DNA of 51,581 nt from NCBI GenBank assembly GCA_028227395.1, contig JAOIZZ010000008.1:1-51581 (forward strand). Direction: 5' to 3'. Shown here piece after piece: positions 15,753-24,467 of this stretch. The notes below the pieces were generated by a model, which saw nothing but the letters and a program-made list of their open reading frames with translations, had not been told where the DNA came from and did not search any database. Origin of the DNA: Woeseiaceae bacterium. Lineage in GTDB: Bacteria; Pseudomonadota; Gammaproteobacteria; Steroidobacterales; Woeseiaceae. The first letter of the stretch is position 1. Every line of letters begins with the position of its first letter. A program made the translations under genes and the position numbers.

Positions 15753-16757
15753 TTATTTTGATTCGATGGAAGCTAATTTCAATACTTGTTTCCAGAGTGT
15801 GGTATCAATTTCGATATCCTTTGATAGGTTTTTCTTTGATCCAGGAAGTCTTGCTTTAGGTTGATTTTCAACCGCAGCGGATAATTTACTAATATGCTCA
15901 GAAAATTGATCTTTTTTTCCATTAAAGTCGGGATCAATAAGTATATAAGATTGTCCAAGACTATGTGGCTTACCATCTGCCGTCTTTAGCGGTGGTGCAT
16001 TTATACTACTTACAGAGCCAGTGAGGGCGGAAGCTAAGACTTCAGCCATTAATCCAAAACCATAACCTTTATAGCCTCCTGATGATAAAAGTGATCCACC
16101 AAGAGCGGCTTCAGCATCTGTTGTTGGGTTACCATCCTTATCTATTGCCCAGCCCTCAGGAATAGATTCATTAGCTGCCGCTGCCATACGAATTTTTCCG
16201 ATGGCAATTGCACTTGTTGATTGATCGAATTGAAAAGCGACTGTCTTATCGGGTGATGGAATCGCCATTGAAATTGGATTGGTGCCCAGTATCGGTTTAT
16301 TACCTCCCGGTGGCGAAACACATGCTGGTGCATTTGTTGTTCCTATCCCTATAAGGCCATGTTTAGCTATCTGTGCCGTAAAGTAACCCAGAGAAGTGCA
16401 GGTATGAGAATGCGCTATAACAAAAAGACAAATTCCATTTTCTTTAGCGCTCTTTACTGCAGATTGGAGGCCTTTTGAGAATGCAGCTTGAGCAAAACCA
16501 TTTTTAGCATCCACATGAACGGTACTTGGTTTAGGTTGAGTTACCTCTGGATGGGCTTGACCATTTACCCTTCCACTTTGTAGTTGTTTACAATAACTAT
16601 CAAGATAATAGAGACCACAAATTTTATTGTTTTCGGCTTCAGCCACTCTTACAGCTTTTGCCACTTCTTTTGCCACCCAAGATGCAGCACCGTGATCCTC
16701 CAAAGCTTTTATTGTGTGGCTTTCAATCTCATTCAAACTAACAGAAATTATTGTCAT
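15753..16757 (-). CDS. Ldh-family (malate/L-lactate dehydrogenase type) oxidoreductase with His-to-Cys change
   Basis: A 334-residue NAD(P)-dependent oxidoreductase of the MDH2/YiaK/DpkA family, which acts on 2-hydroxy or cyclic imino acids. Family features are N-G-F-A-Q at 86-90, G-T-N-P-I in the middle, F-D-Q-S-T-S-A-I-A, and G-G-Y-K-G-Y-G-F. The N-terminal S-H-G motif, whose His is taken to be the proton donor in YiaK and DpkA, reads I46-C47-G48 here with the surrounding residues (L-x-Y-L) aligned, so the conserved His is replaced by Cys47 (TGT). It may use another acid, have changed reaction, or be inactive. It is divergent from the TRAP operon and probably belongs to the same pathway. 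Confidence 0.88.
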   Translation of the reverse strand: MTIISVSLNEIESHTIKALEDHGAASWVAKEVAKAVRVAEAENNKICGLYYLDSYCKQLQSGRVNGQAHPEVTQPKPSTVHVDAKNGFAQAAFSKGLQSAVKSAKENGICLFVIAHSHTCTSLGYFTAQIAKHGLIGIGTTNAPACVSPPGGNKPILGTNPISMAIPSPDKTVAFQFDQSTSAIAIGKIRMAAAANESIPEGWAIDKDGNPTTDAEAALGGSLLSSGGYKGYGFGLMAEVLASALTGSVSSINAPPLKTADGKPHSLGQSYILIDPDFNGKKDQFSEHISKLSAAVENQPKARLPGSKKNLSKDIEIDTTLWKQVLKLASIESK

Positions 16758-16819
16758 ATTTTTAATCTTTTGTAATATTTGTATTTGTAAATAAAAATTT
16801 TCTTAATGGTTTATCATAC

Positions 16820-16875
16820 TTGACAGGATTAACTTACACTAATAATTGGTCGAATAAATCGTTATTTCGAATAAC
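16820..16875 (+). promoter_or_regulatory. Promoter and candidate operator of the TRAP catabolic operon
   Basis: A perfect TTGACA at 16820-16825 is followed after 15 bases by AATAAT at 16841-16846. Just downstream, TCGAATAA occurs twice (16850-16857 and 16867-16874), and the second copy is part of the inverted repeat GTTATT-TCG-AATAAC (16861-16875). Sites at and after the predicted start of transcription suit a repressor. No regulator gene is present in the cluster, so its family is unknown. Confidence 0.5.
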
Positions 16876-16935
16876 CGAAACGCCTACTTGACTGATTATT
16901 ACTTGAATTAATGAATAAAAATTGGAGTATGTTTG

Positions 16936-17940
16936 ATGATTTTTTTAAAAAAAATAATATTTACAATAGTATTTTTTGCAATAGCTTCATGCGCGGACAC
17001 TAATAATTCTAAATCGATTACTATCGGCACTAATCCAGCAGGAACTTTTTATTACGTGGTTGGAACAGGGTTATCAAAATTATTCTCAGAAAAACTTGAT
17101 AAACGAGCTATCGCTCAACCTGCATCCGGTTCAGCTGTTTATGTTCCTCTCATTAATAGTGGTGAGATGTCGTTGGGGTTTAGTACTAGCATTGAAGCTG
17201 GTAGTTACTATCAAGGAAAAATGGACCTTCAAGAACAACCAAATCTGAGAGTATTAATGCGTTTTTGGGCAATGCCTTATGGTTATATGGTAAGAGGGGA
17301 TTCTGATTTGCATTTTGTTAGCGACCTAAAAGGAAGAAGTGTGGTCGATGAGCAGTCAGCAAATATAACCTTAAGTATAGGGAATAGCTCGATGTTGATG
17401 GTGTCTGGCTTAAGAAAAGGTGATTATAAATCTATTATAGTAGGAGGTTTGCCTCAGGGTATAACGGCCGTTACTGATGGTCTTGCAGATGCTGCTCCCA
17501 TAGCTCTTGGTCAAGGTAACGTTCGAAAAGCCAATGCTACAACACCAGGAGGCATTCGTTTTTTAGATATGTCAGATATTGAGAATGTTCAACAATATTT
17601 TGATGGTTTAGGTCAAGGATTTAATGCCTATGCAGTTTCAAATGAAGATCAATTACCCGGTGCAACCGAAGGGTTGTTGACAGGCTCAGTGGATATTTAT
17701 CTCGTTACCTCATCCGCGATGTCTGATGACGACGCTTCGGCAATAGTGAGAGTAATTGAAGAGAATTGGGGCGAACTTCAAACTCAATTTACTGCTCTAA
17801 AGAGAGGTCACCCAAGTCTTTTTGTTGGAAAAAATCATACTATTCCATTTCATTCTGGAGCTATTGAGTATTATCAAGATAAAAATCGGTGGAACGATGA
17901 ATCTGAAACAAGAAATCAATTACTACTATCTCGCTATTGA
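16936..17940 (+). CDS. TAXI-family TRAP transporter substrate-binding lipoprotein
   Basis: A 334-residue periplasmic binding protein that delivers a ligand to the TRAP permease encoded next. The signal ends in I-A-S-C, making Cys19 the lipidated residue; TAXI proteins are often soluble, so membrane anchoring is notable. The family motif is I-G-T-N-P-A-G-T-F-Y-Y with G-S-A-V-Y further on. TAXI proteins bind organic acids such as glutamate or alpha-ketoglutarate, but the ligand here is open. ATG 16936 was chosen over the adjacent TTG 16933 because it lies 8 bases after GGAG. Confidence 0.9.
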   Translation: MIFLKKIIFTIVFFAIASCADTNNSKSITIGTNPAGTFYYVVGTGLSKLFSEKLDKRAIAQPASGSAVYVPLINSGEMSLGFSTSIEAGSYYQGKMDLQEQPNLRVLMRFWAMPYGYMVRGDSDLHFVSDLKGRSVVDEQSANITLSIGNSSMLMVSGLRKGDYKSIIVGGLPQGITAVTDGLADAAPIALGQGNVRKANATTPGGIRFLDMSDIENVQQYFDGLGQGFNAYAVSNEDQLPGATEGLLTGSVDIYLVTSSAMSDDDASAIVRVIEENWGELQTQFTALKRGHPSLFVGKNHTIPFHSGAIEYYQDKNRWNDESETRNQLLLSRY

Positions 17941-17991
17941 AGTATTCAGGATGACAGCCAAATTTATGAGTAATTATTAGAGTCTATTTTT

Positions 17992-19887
17992 ATGCCTTTA
18001 GAATGGTTGTCACTAAAATTAAAGAATTTTTACTTAGCATCATTGGTTTTGCTAGGCATGCTTTGGATACTTGATGTACCTGTGCGCCTTAATATCGGAA
18101 TAGTTACAGCAAGCTATATCTCATTAATGCTTGCCGTATCAATTGCCGCTGGTTTTTTGCTAAAGCCATCTTATGAGGGTAGATCAGCCATTTTACTTGA
18201 TGTTGGACTAGGTCTATTAGCGCTGATGTCATGGGGTTGGGTTGCATTGAATTATATAGATTGGTTAACCGATTTAGCGAATCGAGGTTTTGAGAAATGG
18301 TTACCTGGTACCTTAGCTATAATCCTATTGATTGAAGCGCTTCGTCGATTTTGTGGTTCTGCAATTACCATTTTAGCGGTTGTGTTTATTGCTTATGGAT
18401 TTTTAGGTCATAATTTGAGTGGTATTTTTGAAGGTGCAGCTGTTAGTCCAACTAGATTGATACTATATTTTTATGCTGATAGTGGAGGCGTGCCTGGTCT
18501 AATCTTATCGATTGTTTGTTCTGTTGTATTTGGTTTCTTATTAATGGGTGAATTAATGAAAACCAGTGGTGGCGGTCAGTTTTTAACTGATATCTCGCTG
18601 TCATTAATGGGACATTTTAGGGGCGGTCCAGCTAAAGTCTCAATAGTCGCAAGTTCAATATTTGGATCCATTAGTGGTTCGACCGTTGGCAATGTAATGT
18701 CTACCGGTGTTGTAACCATCCCTCTAATGAAAAAGACTGGCCTTCCTGGTTATTTTGCAGCTGCAGTCGAAGCGATCGCATCTAATGGGGGTCAACTCGC
18801 ACCACCAGTGATGGGGGCAACGGCTTTTTTAATTGCTGAGTTTTTGGATATTCCTTATCTTGAGGTTGTCGGTGCGGCCGCTTTACCGGCTGTCATTTAC
18901 TATGTGATATTGTTTGCTCAAGTTGACCTTATGGCTAAGGACAACAATCTAAAAGGTTTGAAAAAAAGTGAAACACCTGTATTTAGCATATTGATTAAGC
19001 GAAAAGGATTACATTTGATCCCAATTGTAAGCTTAATTTTCTTAATGTTTGTAATTGGATTGCAACCAGCAAAATCCGCATTAATATCCGGTTTTTTGGC
19101 GGTTTTGGCCGGCCTTGTATTGCGCACTATAAAACTTAGTTTGTCCTTAGTAATGGAATTTTTGGGAAATGTTTCAAAGACATTAATTCCCATCATATTG
19201 ATTGGTGGTGCAGCTGGAATAATTGTAGGTGTTCTTAATATTACTGGCCTTGGTTTTAATTTAACTTTAGGTTTAACCGAGATCGGAGCTCAATATGGTT
19301 TACTGGTGATGCTGATATTAACCGGTATCATAGCCATCATATTGGGCATGGGTATGCCTACAGCAGCCGTCTATATTGTTTTGTCGGTTGTTCTAGCACC
19401 TGCAGTAATTGAAATGGGTGTTCCAGTTTTAGCGGCACATCTATTTATATTTTATTTTGGATTACTTTCAATGATTACTCCTCCAGTTGCTGTTGCATCC
19501 TTTGTCGCAGCAGGAATAGCGGAAGCTTCTTTATGGCGAACAAGCTTTACGGCCATAAAATTGGGTATCGCTGCCTATTTTTTACCTTTTTTGTTTGTTT
19601 ACAATGACAGTCTCTTGCTCAGAGGTACTTGGATTGAAGTATTATTAATCTTCCTGACTTGCTTAGTATCCGGACTGATGATTGCTTCTGCATTGCGTGA
19701 AGCTAATTTTAGATCACCAAATGGTATTTTACGAATGCTATGCTGTGTATGCTTATCCTTAGTGGTTGGCAGTGCTACTCTATGGCTTGGAAGGGATTCG
19801 ATGAATGTACTAATAGTGTTGGTAATTAGCAGCCTCTTGTTTGTGGCCCTTCAAAGAATAAATTTATTCAGTCAAGAACAAAATTAA
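17992..19887 (+). CDS. TRAP transporter permease, fused 4TM/12TM subunits
   Basis: A 631-residue membrane protein that unites the small (DctQ-like) and large (DctM-like) TRAP subunits, as usual for TAXI systems. The first 170 residues hold about four or five helices. The large-subunit signature follows: F-G-S-I-S-G-S-T-V-G-N-V near 223-234 and a G-G-Q-L-A-P-P-V-M-G-A segment at about 263-273. The second half repeats the pattern with G-M-G-M-P-T-A-A-V-Y. It imports its substrate with sodium. It lies 51 bases after the binding-protein gene and 10 bases before the DHODH-like gene. Confidence 0.92.
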   Translation: MPLEWLSLKLKNFYLASLVLLGMLWILDVPVRLNIGIVTASYISLMLAVSIAAGFLLKPSYEGRSAILLDVGLGLLALMSWGWVALNYIDWLTDLANRGFEKWLPGTLAIILLIEALRRFCGSAITILAVVFIAYGFLGHNLSGIFEGAAVSPTRLILYFYADSGGVPGLILSIVCSVVFGFLLMGELMKTSGGGQFLTDISLSLMGHFRGGPAKVSIVASSIFGSISGSTVGNVMSTGVVTIPLMKKTGLPGYFAAAVEAIASNGGQLAPPVMGATAFLIAEFLDIPYLEVVGAAALPAVIYYVILFAQVDLMAKDNNLKGLKKSETPVFSILIKRKGLHLIPIVSLIFLMFVIGLQPAKSALISGFLAVLAGLVLRTIKLSLSLVMEFLGNVSKTLIPIILIGGAAGIIVGVLNITGLGFNLTLGLTEIGAQYGLLVMLILTGIIAIILGMGMPTAAVYIVLSVVLAPAVIEMGVPVLAAHLFIFYFGLLSMITPPVAVASFVAAGIAEASLWRTSFTAIKLGIAAYFLPFLFVYNDSLLLRGTWIEVLLIFLTCLVSGLMIASALREANFRSPNGILRMLCCVCLSLVVGSATLWLGRDSMNVLIVLVISSLLFVALQRINLFSQEQN

Positions 19888-19897
19888 TGATGTATTT

Positions 19898-20965
19898 ATG
19901 ATTGATGCAAGATTAAAAATAAATTTAGGATCATTACCTCTAAAGAATCCATTGATATGCGGCTCTGGCGAACATCTTATCGAAGAGGCTGGGATCATTA
20001 TGGCACTTAAATCTGGTGCGGCAGCGGTGGTAGCAAAATCTACGAACGAAAGTAAAATAGCTAGACAGCAATTGGATAAAACAGATTATTCGATGGTAGA
20101 TCAAAATCTAACGCAACTTGATTGGCAAAAAGATAAGGGGTTAAGCACTAGTCTATTTGGAAGGTCGGGTTTGATAAGTATTGATTCAGAAGAATGGTTA
20201 CGAACAATTGCACATTTAGATAAACAAGCGGCAGAATATAAGTCGTATGTAGTGGCAAGTCTTATCCCTGCAAGCACATCCTCTTTGATTGAGTATGCGG
20301 AACTCGCTCAAAAACTAGGAATACGTGTTCTAGAGATCAACATAGGTGCACCGCATGGTATAGAGGCGGGTAAAGATATTCGCTTAACATTTGATCCAAC
20401 TAAAGCAAGCGAGATTATTCGAGAGGTTAGGAAGGTATTTCAAGGCCATTTGTGGGCAAAAACATCAGGGATGAGTGAGAACGTTAGTCAACTGGCATTT
20501 TCCGCTAAAGAAGCAGGCGCTGATGCTGTTGTCATGATGGGTCGAGTGATGGCATTGATACCAAATCTAGATTCAATGCAGCCGATATTGGGGACAAAAG
20601 GTGCTTACGGAGGTCGTTGGGCTCTACCTATAACTTGTCGTTGGTTGAGCGAAAGTCGTCAATTATTAGAATCAAACTATCCATTAATTGGTACAAATGG
20701 TGCACGAGATGGGTATGATATAGCAAGAATGATGCTGGCAGGCGCAACCGCTGTCGAACAAACTTCTGCAATATTTACTGGAGGTTTTGAGGTAATTAAA
20801 GAGAATATCGATCAATTAGATGGGTACTTAAAGGAAAAAAAGATGAATGCTCCGGATTTGATTGGTATTACATCAGATCAGGTTGAATCCTATGCAGAGC
20901 AAGAGTTAAGACCCGATTATTGGCGACAATTTGTTTCCGATGATGCGTTGAATAAAAAATTATAA
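19898..20965 (+). CDS. Dihydroorotate-dehydrogenase-like FMN oxidoreductase
   Basis: A 355-residue TIM-barrel flavoprotein of the DHODH/dihydropyrimidine-dehydrogenase domain family. It begins with the strand-turn N-P-L-I-C-G-S-G, has L-E-I-N-I-G-A-P-H in the middle where DHODH has N-x-x-C-P, and carries the FMN phosphate motifs G-T-N-G-A-R-D and L-A-G-A-T-A-V near the end. There is no iron-sulfur domain. Because it sits in a catabolic operon with a transporter, aldolase, cupin and hydrolase, pyrimidine synthesis is unlikely; reduction or oxidation of a ring or enoate of the imported compound is a better guess. The exact reaction is unknown. Confidence 0.8.
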   Translation: MIDARLKINLGSLPLKNPLICGSGEHLIEEAGIIMALKSGAAAVVAKSTNESKIARQQLDKTDYSMVDQNLTQLDWQKDKGLSTSLFGRSGLISIDSEEWLRTIAHLDKQAAEYKSYVVASLIPASTSSLIEYAELAQKLGIRVLEINIGAPHGIEAGKDIRLTFDPTKASEIIREVRKVFQGHLWAKTSGMSENVSQLAFSAKEAGADAVVMMGRVMALIPNLDSMQPILGTKGAYGGRWALPITCRWLSESRQLLESNYPLIGTNGARDGYDIARMMLAGATAVEQTSAIFTGGFEVIKENIDQLDGYLKEKKMNAPDLIGITSDQVESYAEQELRPDYWRQFVSDDALNKKL

Positions 20966-20987
20966 TAATTGTTAGAGGTAATGAGAA

Positions 20988-21365
20988 ATGACAAAAAAAG
21001 CTAAGTTATATAATTGGGATACCATCGAAGGAGAAGAGGTGAGGCCAGGGGTATCTAGAAAGGGCTTTCGAGGCGATCAATTCATGATGGTAATGAATAC
21101 ACTTGAGCCAGGTATGGAAATTAACCCCCATTCACATCCATTTGAGCAAGCTGTATATATAGTTCAAGGTAAAGTTCGTTTCCATGTTGGGGATGAAGTG
21201 TTTGAGGGCGGTCCTGGTTCGGTTATTAGAATCCCACCCAATATTGAGCACTACGCCGAACCATATGGCGATGAACCAGTTCTTAATTTAGATATTTTTG
21301 CTCCTCTAAGAGAGGATTATATGCATCTAGTCGATTATCAAAATTTCGATGAGAGCGAGGTTTAA
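20988..21365 (+). CDS. Cupin-domain protein
   Basis: A single-domain cupin of 125 residues. The metal site is complete in outline: H48-x-H50-P-F-E-Q54 in the first motif and P-P-N-I-E-H88 in the second. Such small cupins act as isomerases, lyases, decarboxylases or dioxygenases. A good ribosome-binding site (AGAGG) precedes the ATG. It lies between the DHODH-like and aldolase genes, with 22 bases before it and 3 after, so it most likely handles an intermediate of the same pathway. Confidence 0.87.
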   Translation: MTKKAKLYNWDTIEGEEVRPGVSRKGFRGDQFMMVMNTLEPGMEINPHSHPFEQAVYIVQGKVRFHVGDEVFEGGPGSVIRIPPNIEHYAEPYGDEPVLNLDIFAPLREDYMHLVDYQNFDESEV

Positions 21366-21368
21366 TTG

Positions 21369-22136
21369 ATGGCATTGGACTTCAGAACCCTCGTAAAAAG
21401 TGGTAAAGAATTGATTGGTATTTTCATAAAAACTCCGAATTATCAGTTAGTTGAAATAGTATCATCATGTGATTTATCATTTATTGTTCTTGATGCTGAG
21501 CATGCTCCATTTGATAGGAGTGAATTGGATACTTCGATCATGGCGGCAAAATCATCGAACATTCCAGTTATGGTGCGTGCCCCAAAATCAAGTGATGAAT
21601 ATATTCTTAACGCCTTGGATCAAGGTGCAGATGGCGTCCTTGTGCCGCATATAAACTCTATTGACGATGCTAAAGATGTGATCTCATTCGCAAAGTATCG
21701 TGATGCTAATTTCCCATTAGGGAAAAGAGGTTTTTCTAATTCGTCACGTTCAGGTAATTATGGATCGCTATCTCTAACTAAAATGATCGATAAAGCTAAT
21801 AATAAAACCGCGTTAATTTGTCAGATTGAAGAAAAACAAGCGGTTGAGAATATCGATGATATTGTTAGTCAAGAGGGCATTGACTGCCTATTTATTGGTA
21901 CTGCAGACTTAGCGGTTTCTTTAGATTGCGATGATATGAATGATATTCGTGTTATTAACTCAATTGATCGAGTCGTTATTGCGGCTAAAAAAGCTAATAT
22001 TCCACTGGGAATATATCTGTCGGACTCAAGGGCAATAGATACTTGGCGAGATAAAGGCTTTTCACTGTTTATCATTGGTTCTGATCAGACGCACTTAAAA
22101 AGTGCTCTTAAAAATCTCACAGAACAATTAAACTAA
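21369..22136 (+). CDS. HpcH/HpaI-family class II aldolase
   Basis: A 255-residue metal-dependent aldolase of the citrate-lyase-beta/HpaI family, which cleaves 2-keto-4-hydroxy acids to pyruvate (or a relative) and an aldehyde. The catalytic set is visible: His45 in D-A-E-H-A-P, Arg70 in V-M-V-R-A-P, metal ligands Glu154 in Q-I-E-E and Asp180 in G-T-A-D-L. These places agree closely with E. coli HpaI. I used ATG 21369, preceded by GAGG at a spacing of 8, rather than the TTG one codon upstream. In the cluster it would be the carbon-carbon bond-breaking step. Confidence 0.9.
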   Translation: MALDFRTLVKSGKELIGIFIKTPNYQLVEIVSSCDLSFIVLDAEHAPFDRSELDTSIMAAKSSNIPVMVRAPKSSDEYILNALDQGADGVLVPHINSIDDAKDVISFAKYRDANFPLGKRGFSNSSRSGNYGSLSLTKMIDKANNKTALICQIEEKQAVENIDDIVSQEGIDCLFIGTADLAVSLDCDDMNDIRVINSIDRVVIAAKKANIPLGIYLSDSRAIDTWRDKGFSLFIIGSDQTHLKSALKNLTEQLN

Positions 22137-22151
22137 CTCAAAGAGTAAATA

Positions 22152-23078
22152 ATGGATAATTACAAGCACGCCCCTGAGGAGCGAAAGGTTTTAATTGAAC
22201 GTTTACTTGTGGGGGCAGTTGATCTGCATTGCCACTCTGGGCCATCTGTTATGCCTCGCTCTATTGATCATATCGAGGCTGCCAAAGAGGCTTCTGATGT
22301 AGGAATGAAGGCGCTTTTATTTAAAGATCATTATTACTCAGTAACCCCTGTTACCGAATTGCTCATGAATCATTTTAGCCATCTAAATATTCAGCTTTTA
22401 TCTGGTGTGCCACTTAATAATACTTCAGGTGGGCTCAATCGATATGCCGTAGATCATGGGATTAATTTAGGAGCTAAATTAGTCTGGATGCCTACTTTTT
22501 CTGCCGAAAATCACATTAATGCCCATAAAAAAGACAAGGATTTTGAGGAAAAATTTCCTACCACTAAAGAAGCAATGCTAGCACCAACACCATTGAAGGT
22601 TACTACTAATGATGGCTTGCTGCTCGATGAAGTAAAATTTATTTTAGATTTGATTGCCGAAAATGATTTGGTGTTATCTTCGGGTCACTTGCATATTTCA
22701 GAGATTTGGCCTCTTTTTGATGAAGCTAAAAAACGGGGTGTGAGTCGTCTTTTGTGTAATCATCCCACATATATCGTAGGTGCATCACTTATCGATATTA
22801 CCCAATTGGTCTCTATAGGAGCGTATATAGAGCATTCTATGTGTATGTTTGTTCAGCGCTCTAAATATAAGTTTTATGAGCCAGAAGAGTTAAATAATAT
22901 GATTAAAGCAGCCGGTATTGATAAAACTATATTGGGTTCAGATCTTGGCCAAGTGGGTAACCCATCTCCGGTAGATGGGTTTAGAGCTGTTATTAATATG
23001 TGCTTAGATTTAGGTTATAACGAGCAAGAAATTCATCGGTTAGTATCAAAGAATGCTTCAAAATTGATGGGGATTTAG
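22152..23078 (+). CDS. DUF6282-like metal-dependent hydrolase (amidohydrolase-type TIM barrel)
   Basis: A 308-residue protein with the D-L-H26-C-H28-S-G-P metal motif at the end of the first strand, as in amidohydrolases, a K-D-H-Y around 59-62, S-S-G-H-L-H near 177-182, C-N-H-P and a final S-D-L-G-Q. This matches proteins annotated DUF6282, which have no proven reaction; hydrolysis of an amide, lactone or imine is likely. It is the last gene of the TRAP operon and its stop overlaps the stop of the convergent M20 peptidase gene. Confidence 0.8.
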   Translation: MDNYKHAPEERKVLIERLLVGAVDLHCHSGPSVMPRSIDHIEAAKEASDVGMKALLFKDHYYSVTPVTELLMNHFSHLNIQLLSGVPLNNTSGGLNRYAVDHGINLGAKLVWMPTFSAENHINAHKKDKDFEEKFPTTKEAMLAPTPLKVTTNDGLLLDEVKFILDLIAENDLVLSSGHLHISEIWPLFDEAKKRGVSRLLCNHPTYIVGASLIDITQLVSIGAYIEHSMCMFVQRSKYKFYEPEELNNMIKAAGIDKTILGSDLGQVGNPSPVDGFRAVINMCLDLGYNEQEIHRLVSKNASKLMGI

Positions 23079-24442
23079 TCGTATACGACATCACTGATAA
23101 TGGCTAATAAATCTATTACACCTCGCTTAAACCCAACAACACTGACTCGTTCATCGTTACCATGAATTCTAGAAAACTCTTTCTCTGGTACGATTATAGG
23201 GTCAAATCCATAGCTTGAGATTCCTAAATCTCTAGTAAAGTGACTGTCCGTAAATCCAGTGCTAACACCTGGGGTTACTCTAGATCCTGGATGGCGCTCA
23301 CCAGTAACTTTTTCAATGGCTTGATAGAGTCTACTGTTAGCAGAAGACACAGCAGAGGTAAAAGCCATTATAACTTCAACACTTACATCTTGATCGTTTA
23401 GCAATGAATTAAAATCAGCAACAAAATCCTCAGCAGCTCTATCGGGAAGTATTCTGCAATCAATTTCAGCCCATGATTCTGGAGGAACTACATTGATTTT
23501 GTTCGAAGCACCTAAACGAGTTATTGAGCAGGTATCCCTTGTTAACGCATGTTGACTGGGAGAGTGTAATTGTAAGTTCTTTAAAAATTCTGGGTCTTTA
23601 ATGGCCAACGACATATCCGCATAGGCGTCAGCCCATTCAGGGGCAGCGCTCAAACTCATCGAGGAAAATACAGCATCAACCGAGGGTATGATTCTTGCTG
23701 GAAACGCATGATTTTTGATAGTATTCAAGGCAGTAATCATCTTAGTGACCGCGCTAGTCGGGTTTGGCATTGATCCGTGTCCTGGGGTATCAGTAGCTGT
23801 TAGCCTCAACCAGACAGGCACTTTTTGAGTTACTTCGACACTGAAAATGGTTTCAGTGCCATTAAATTCTCCGCCTCCACCTTCATTTATAAGTAAGCCA
23901 GCATTCGCAAATATTTCAGGATGATTTTCAATTAGCCAGCCGACTCCATAGTAACCTCCAGCTTCTTCATCAGCCGATGCCACAAAGACAACATCACGAT
24001 TTAGCTTTACATTGTTTCTATGCAAGCTCAGAAAAGTAGCCAGTTGGGAGATACCGGTATTTTTCATGTCTAGTGCACCTCTTCCCCATATATAACCATC
24101 CCTTTCTTCACCTAGCAATGGATCGACTGTCCAATATTTTTGATCAGCAGGAACAACGTCGGTATGCTGGAGTAAAATAAGAGCTGGTTGATTGCCACCT
24201 TTTATTCGAGCCCAAATATTTCCCCTGCCTGGCGCGCTTTCAGCCGTTTTATAATCAATGCCTTCAGCATCAAATATTTTTTTATAAAATTCTACTGCTC
24301 TAGATTCATTTCCTGGGGGATTGATGGTGTCGATTTTTATGAATTCTTTTAACCATATAACCGCTTGATCCTCCATAGATTGTGCATTTATATTGCTAAT
24401 AATAAGAAAAGACAAGAAGAGGAGGGTGGTTTTTTTGATCAT
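23075..24442 (-). CDS. Secreted M20-family peptidase / N-acyl amino acid hydrolase
   Basis: A 455-residue zinc enzyme with a signal peptide (I-N-A, cleavage near residue 20), so it is exported. Metal and catalytic residues are His93 and Asp95 in Q-H-T-D-V-V-P, Asp125 in G-A-L-D-M-K, the Glu pair 159-160 in D-E-E-A-G-G, and the late His in F-S-R-I-H-G-N-D-E. It resembles carboxypeptidase-S/PM20D1-type enzymes, which release amino acids from peptides or N-acyl amino acids. It is the last gene of an operon with an amino-acid permease, an aminotransferase and a P5C-dehydrogenase-like enzyme, so it could supply their substrate outside the cytoplasm. Confidence 0.9.
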   Translation of the reverse strand: MIKKTTLLFLSFLIISNINAQSMEDQAVIWLKEFIKIDTINPPGNESRAVEFYKKIFDAEGIDYKTAESAPGRGNIWARIKGGNQPALILLQHTDVVPADQKYWTVDPLLGEERDGYIWGRGALDMKNTGISQLATFLSLHRNNVKLNRDVVFVASADEEAGGYYGVGWLIENHPEIFANAGLLINEGGGGEFNGTETIFSVEVTQKVPVWLRLTATDTPGHGSMPNPTSAVTKMITALNTIKNHAFPARIIPSVDAVFSSMSLSAAPEWADAYADMSLAIKDPEFLKNLQLHSPSQHALTRDTCSITRLGASNKINVVPPESWAEIDCRILPDRAAEDFVADFNSLLNDQDVSVEVIMAFTSAVSSANSRLYQAIEKVTGERHPGSRVTPGVSTGFTDSHFTRDLGISSYGFDPIIVPEKEFSRIHGNDERVSVVGFKRGVIDLLAIISDVVYD

Positions 24443-24467
24443 TGGGTATCTCTTTATTAGTAAGAAT

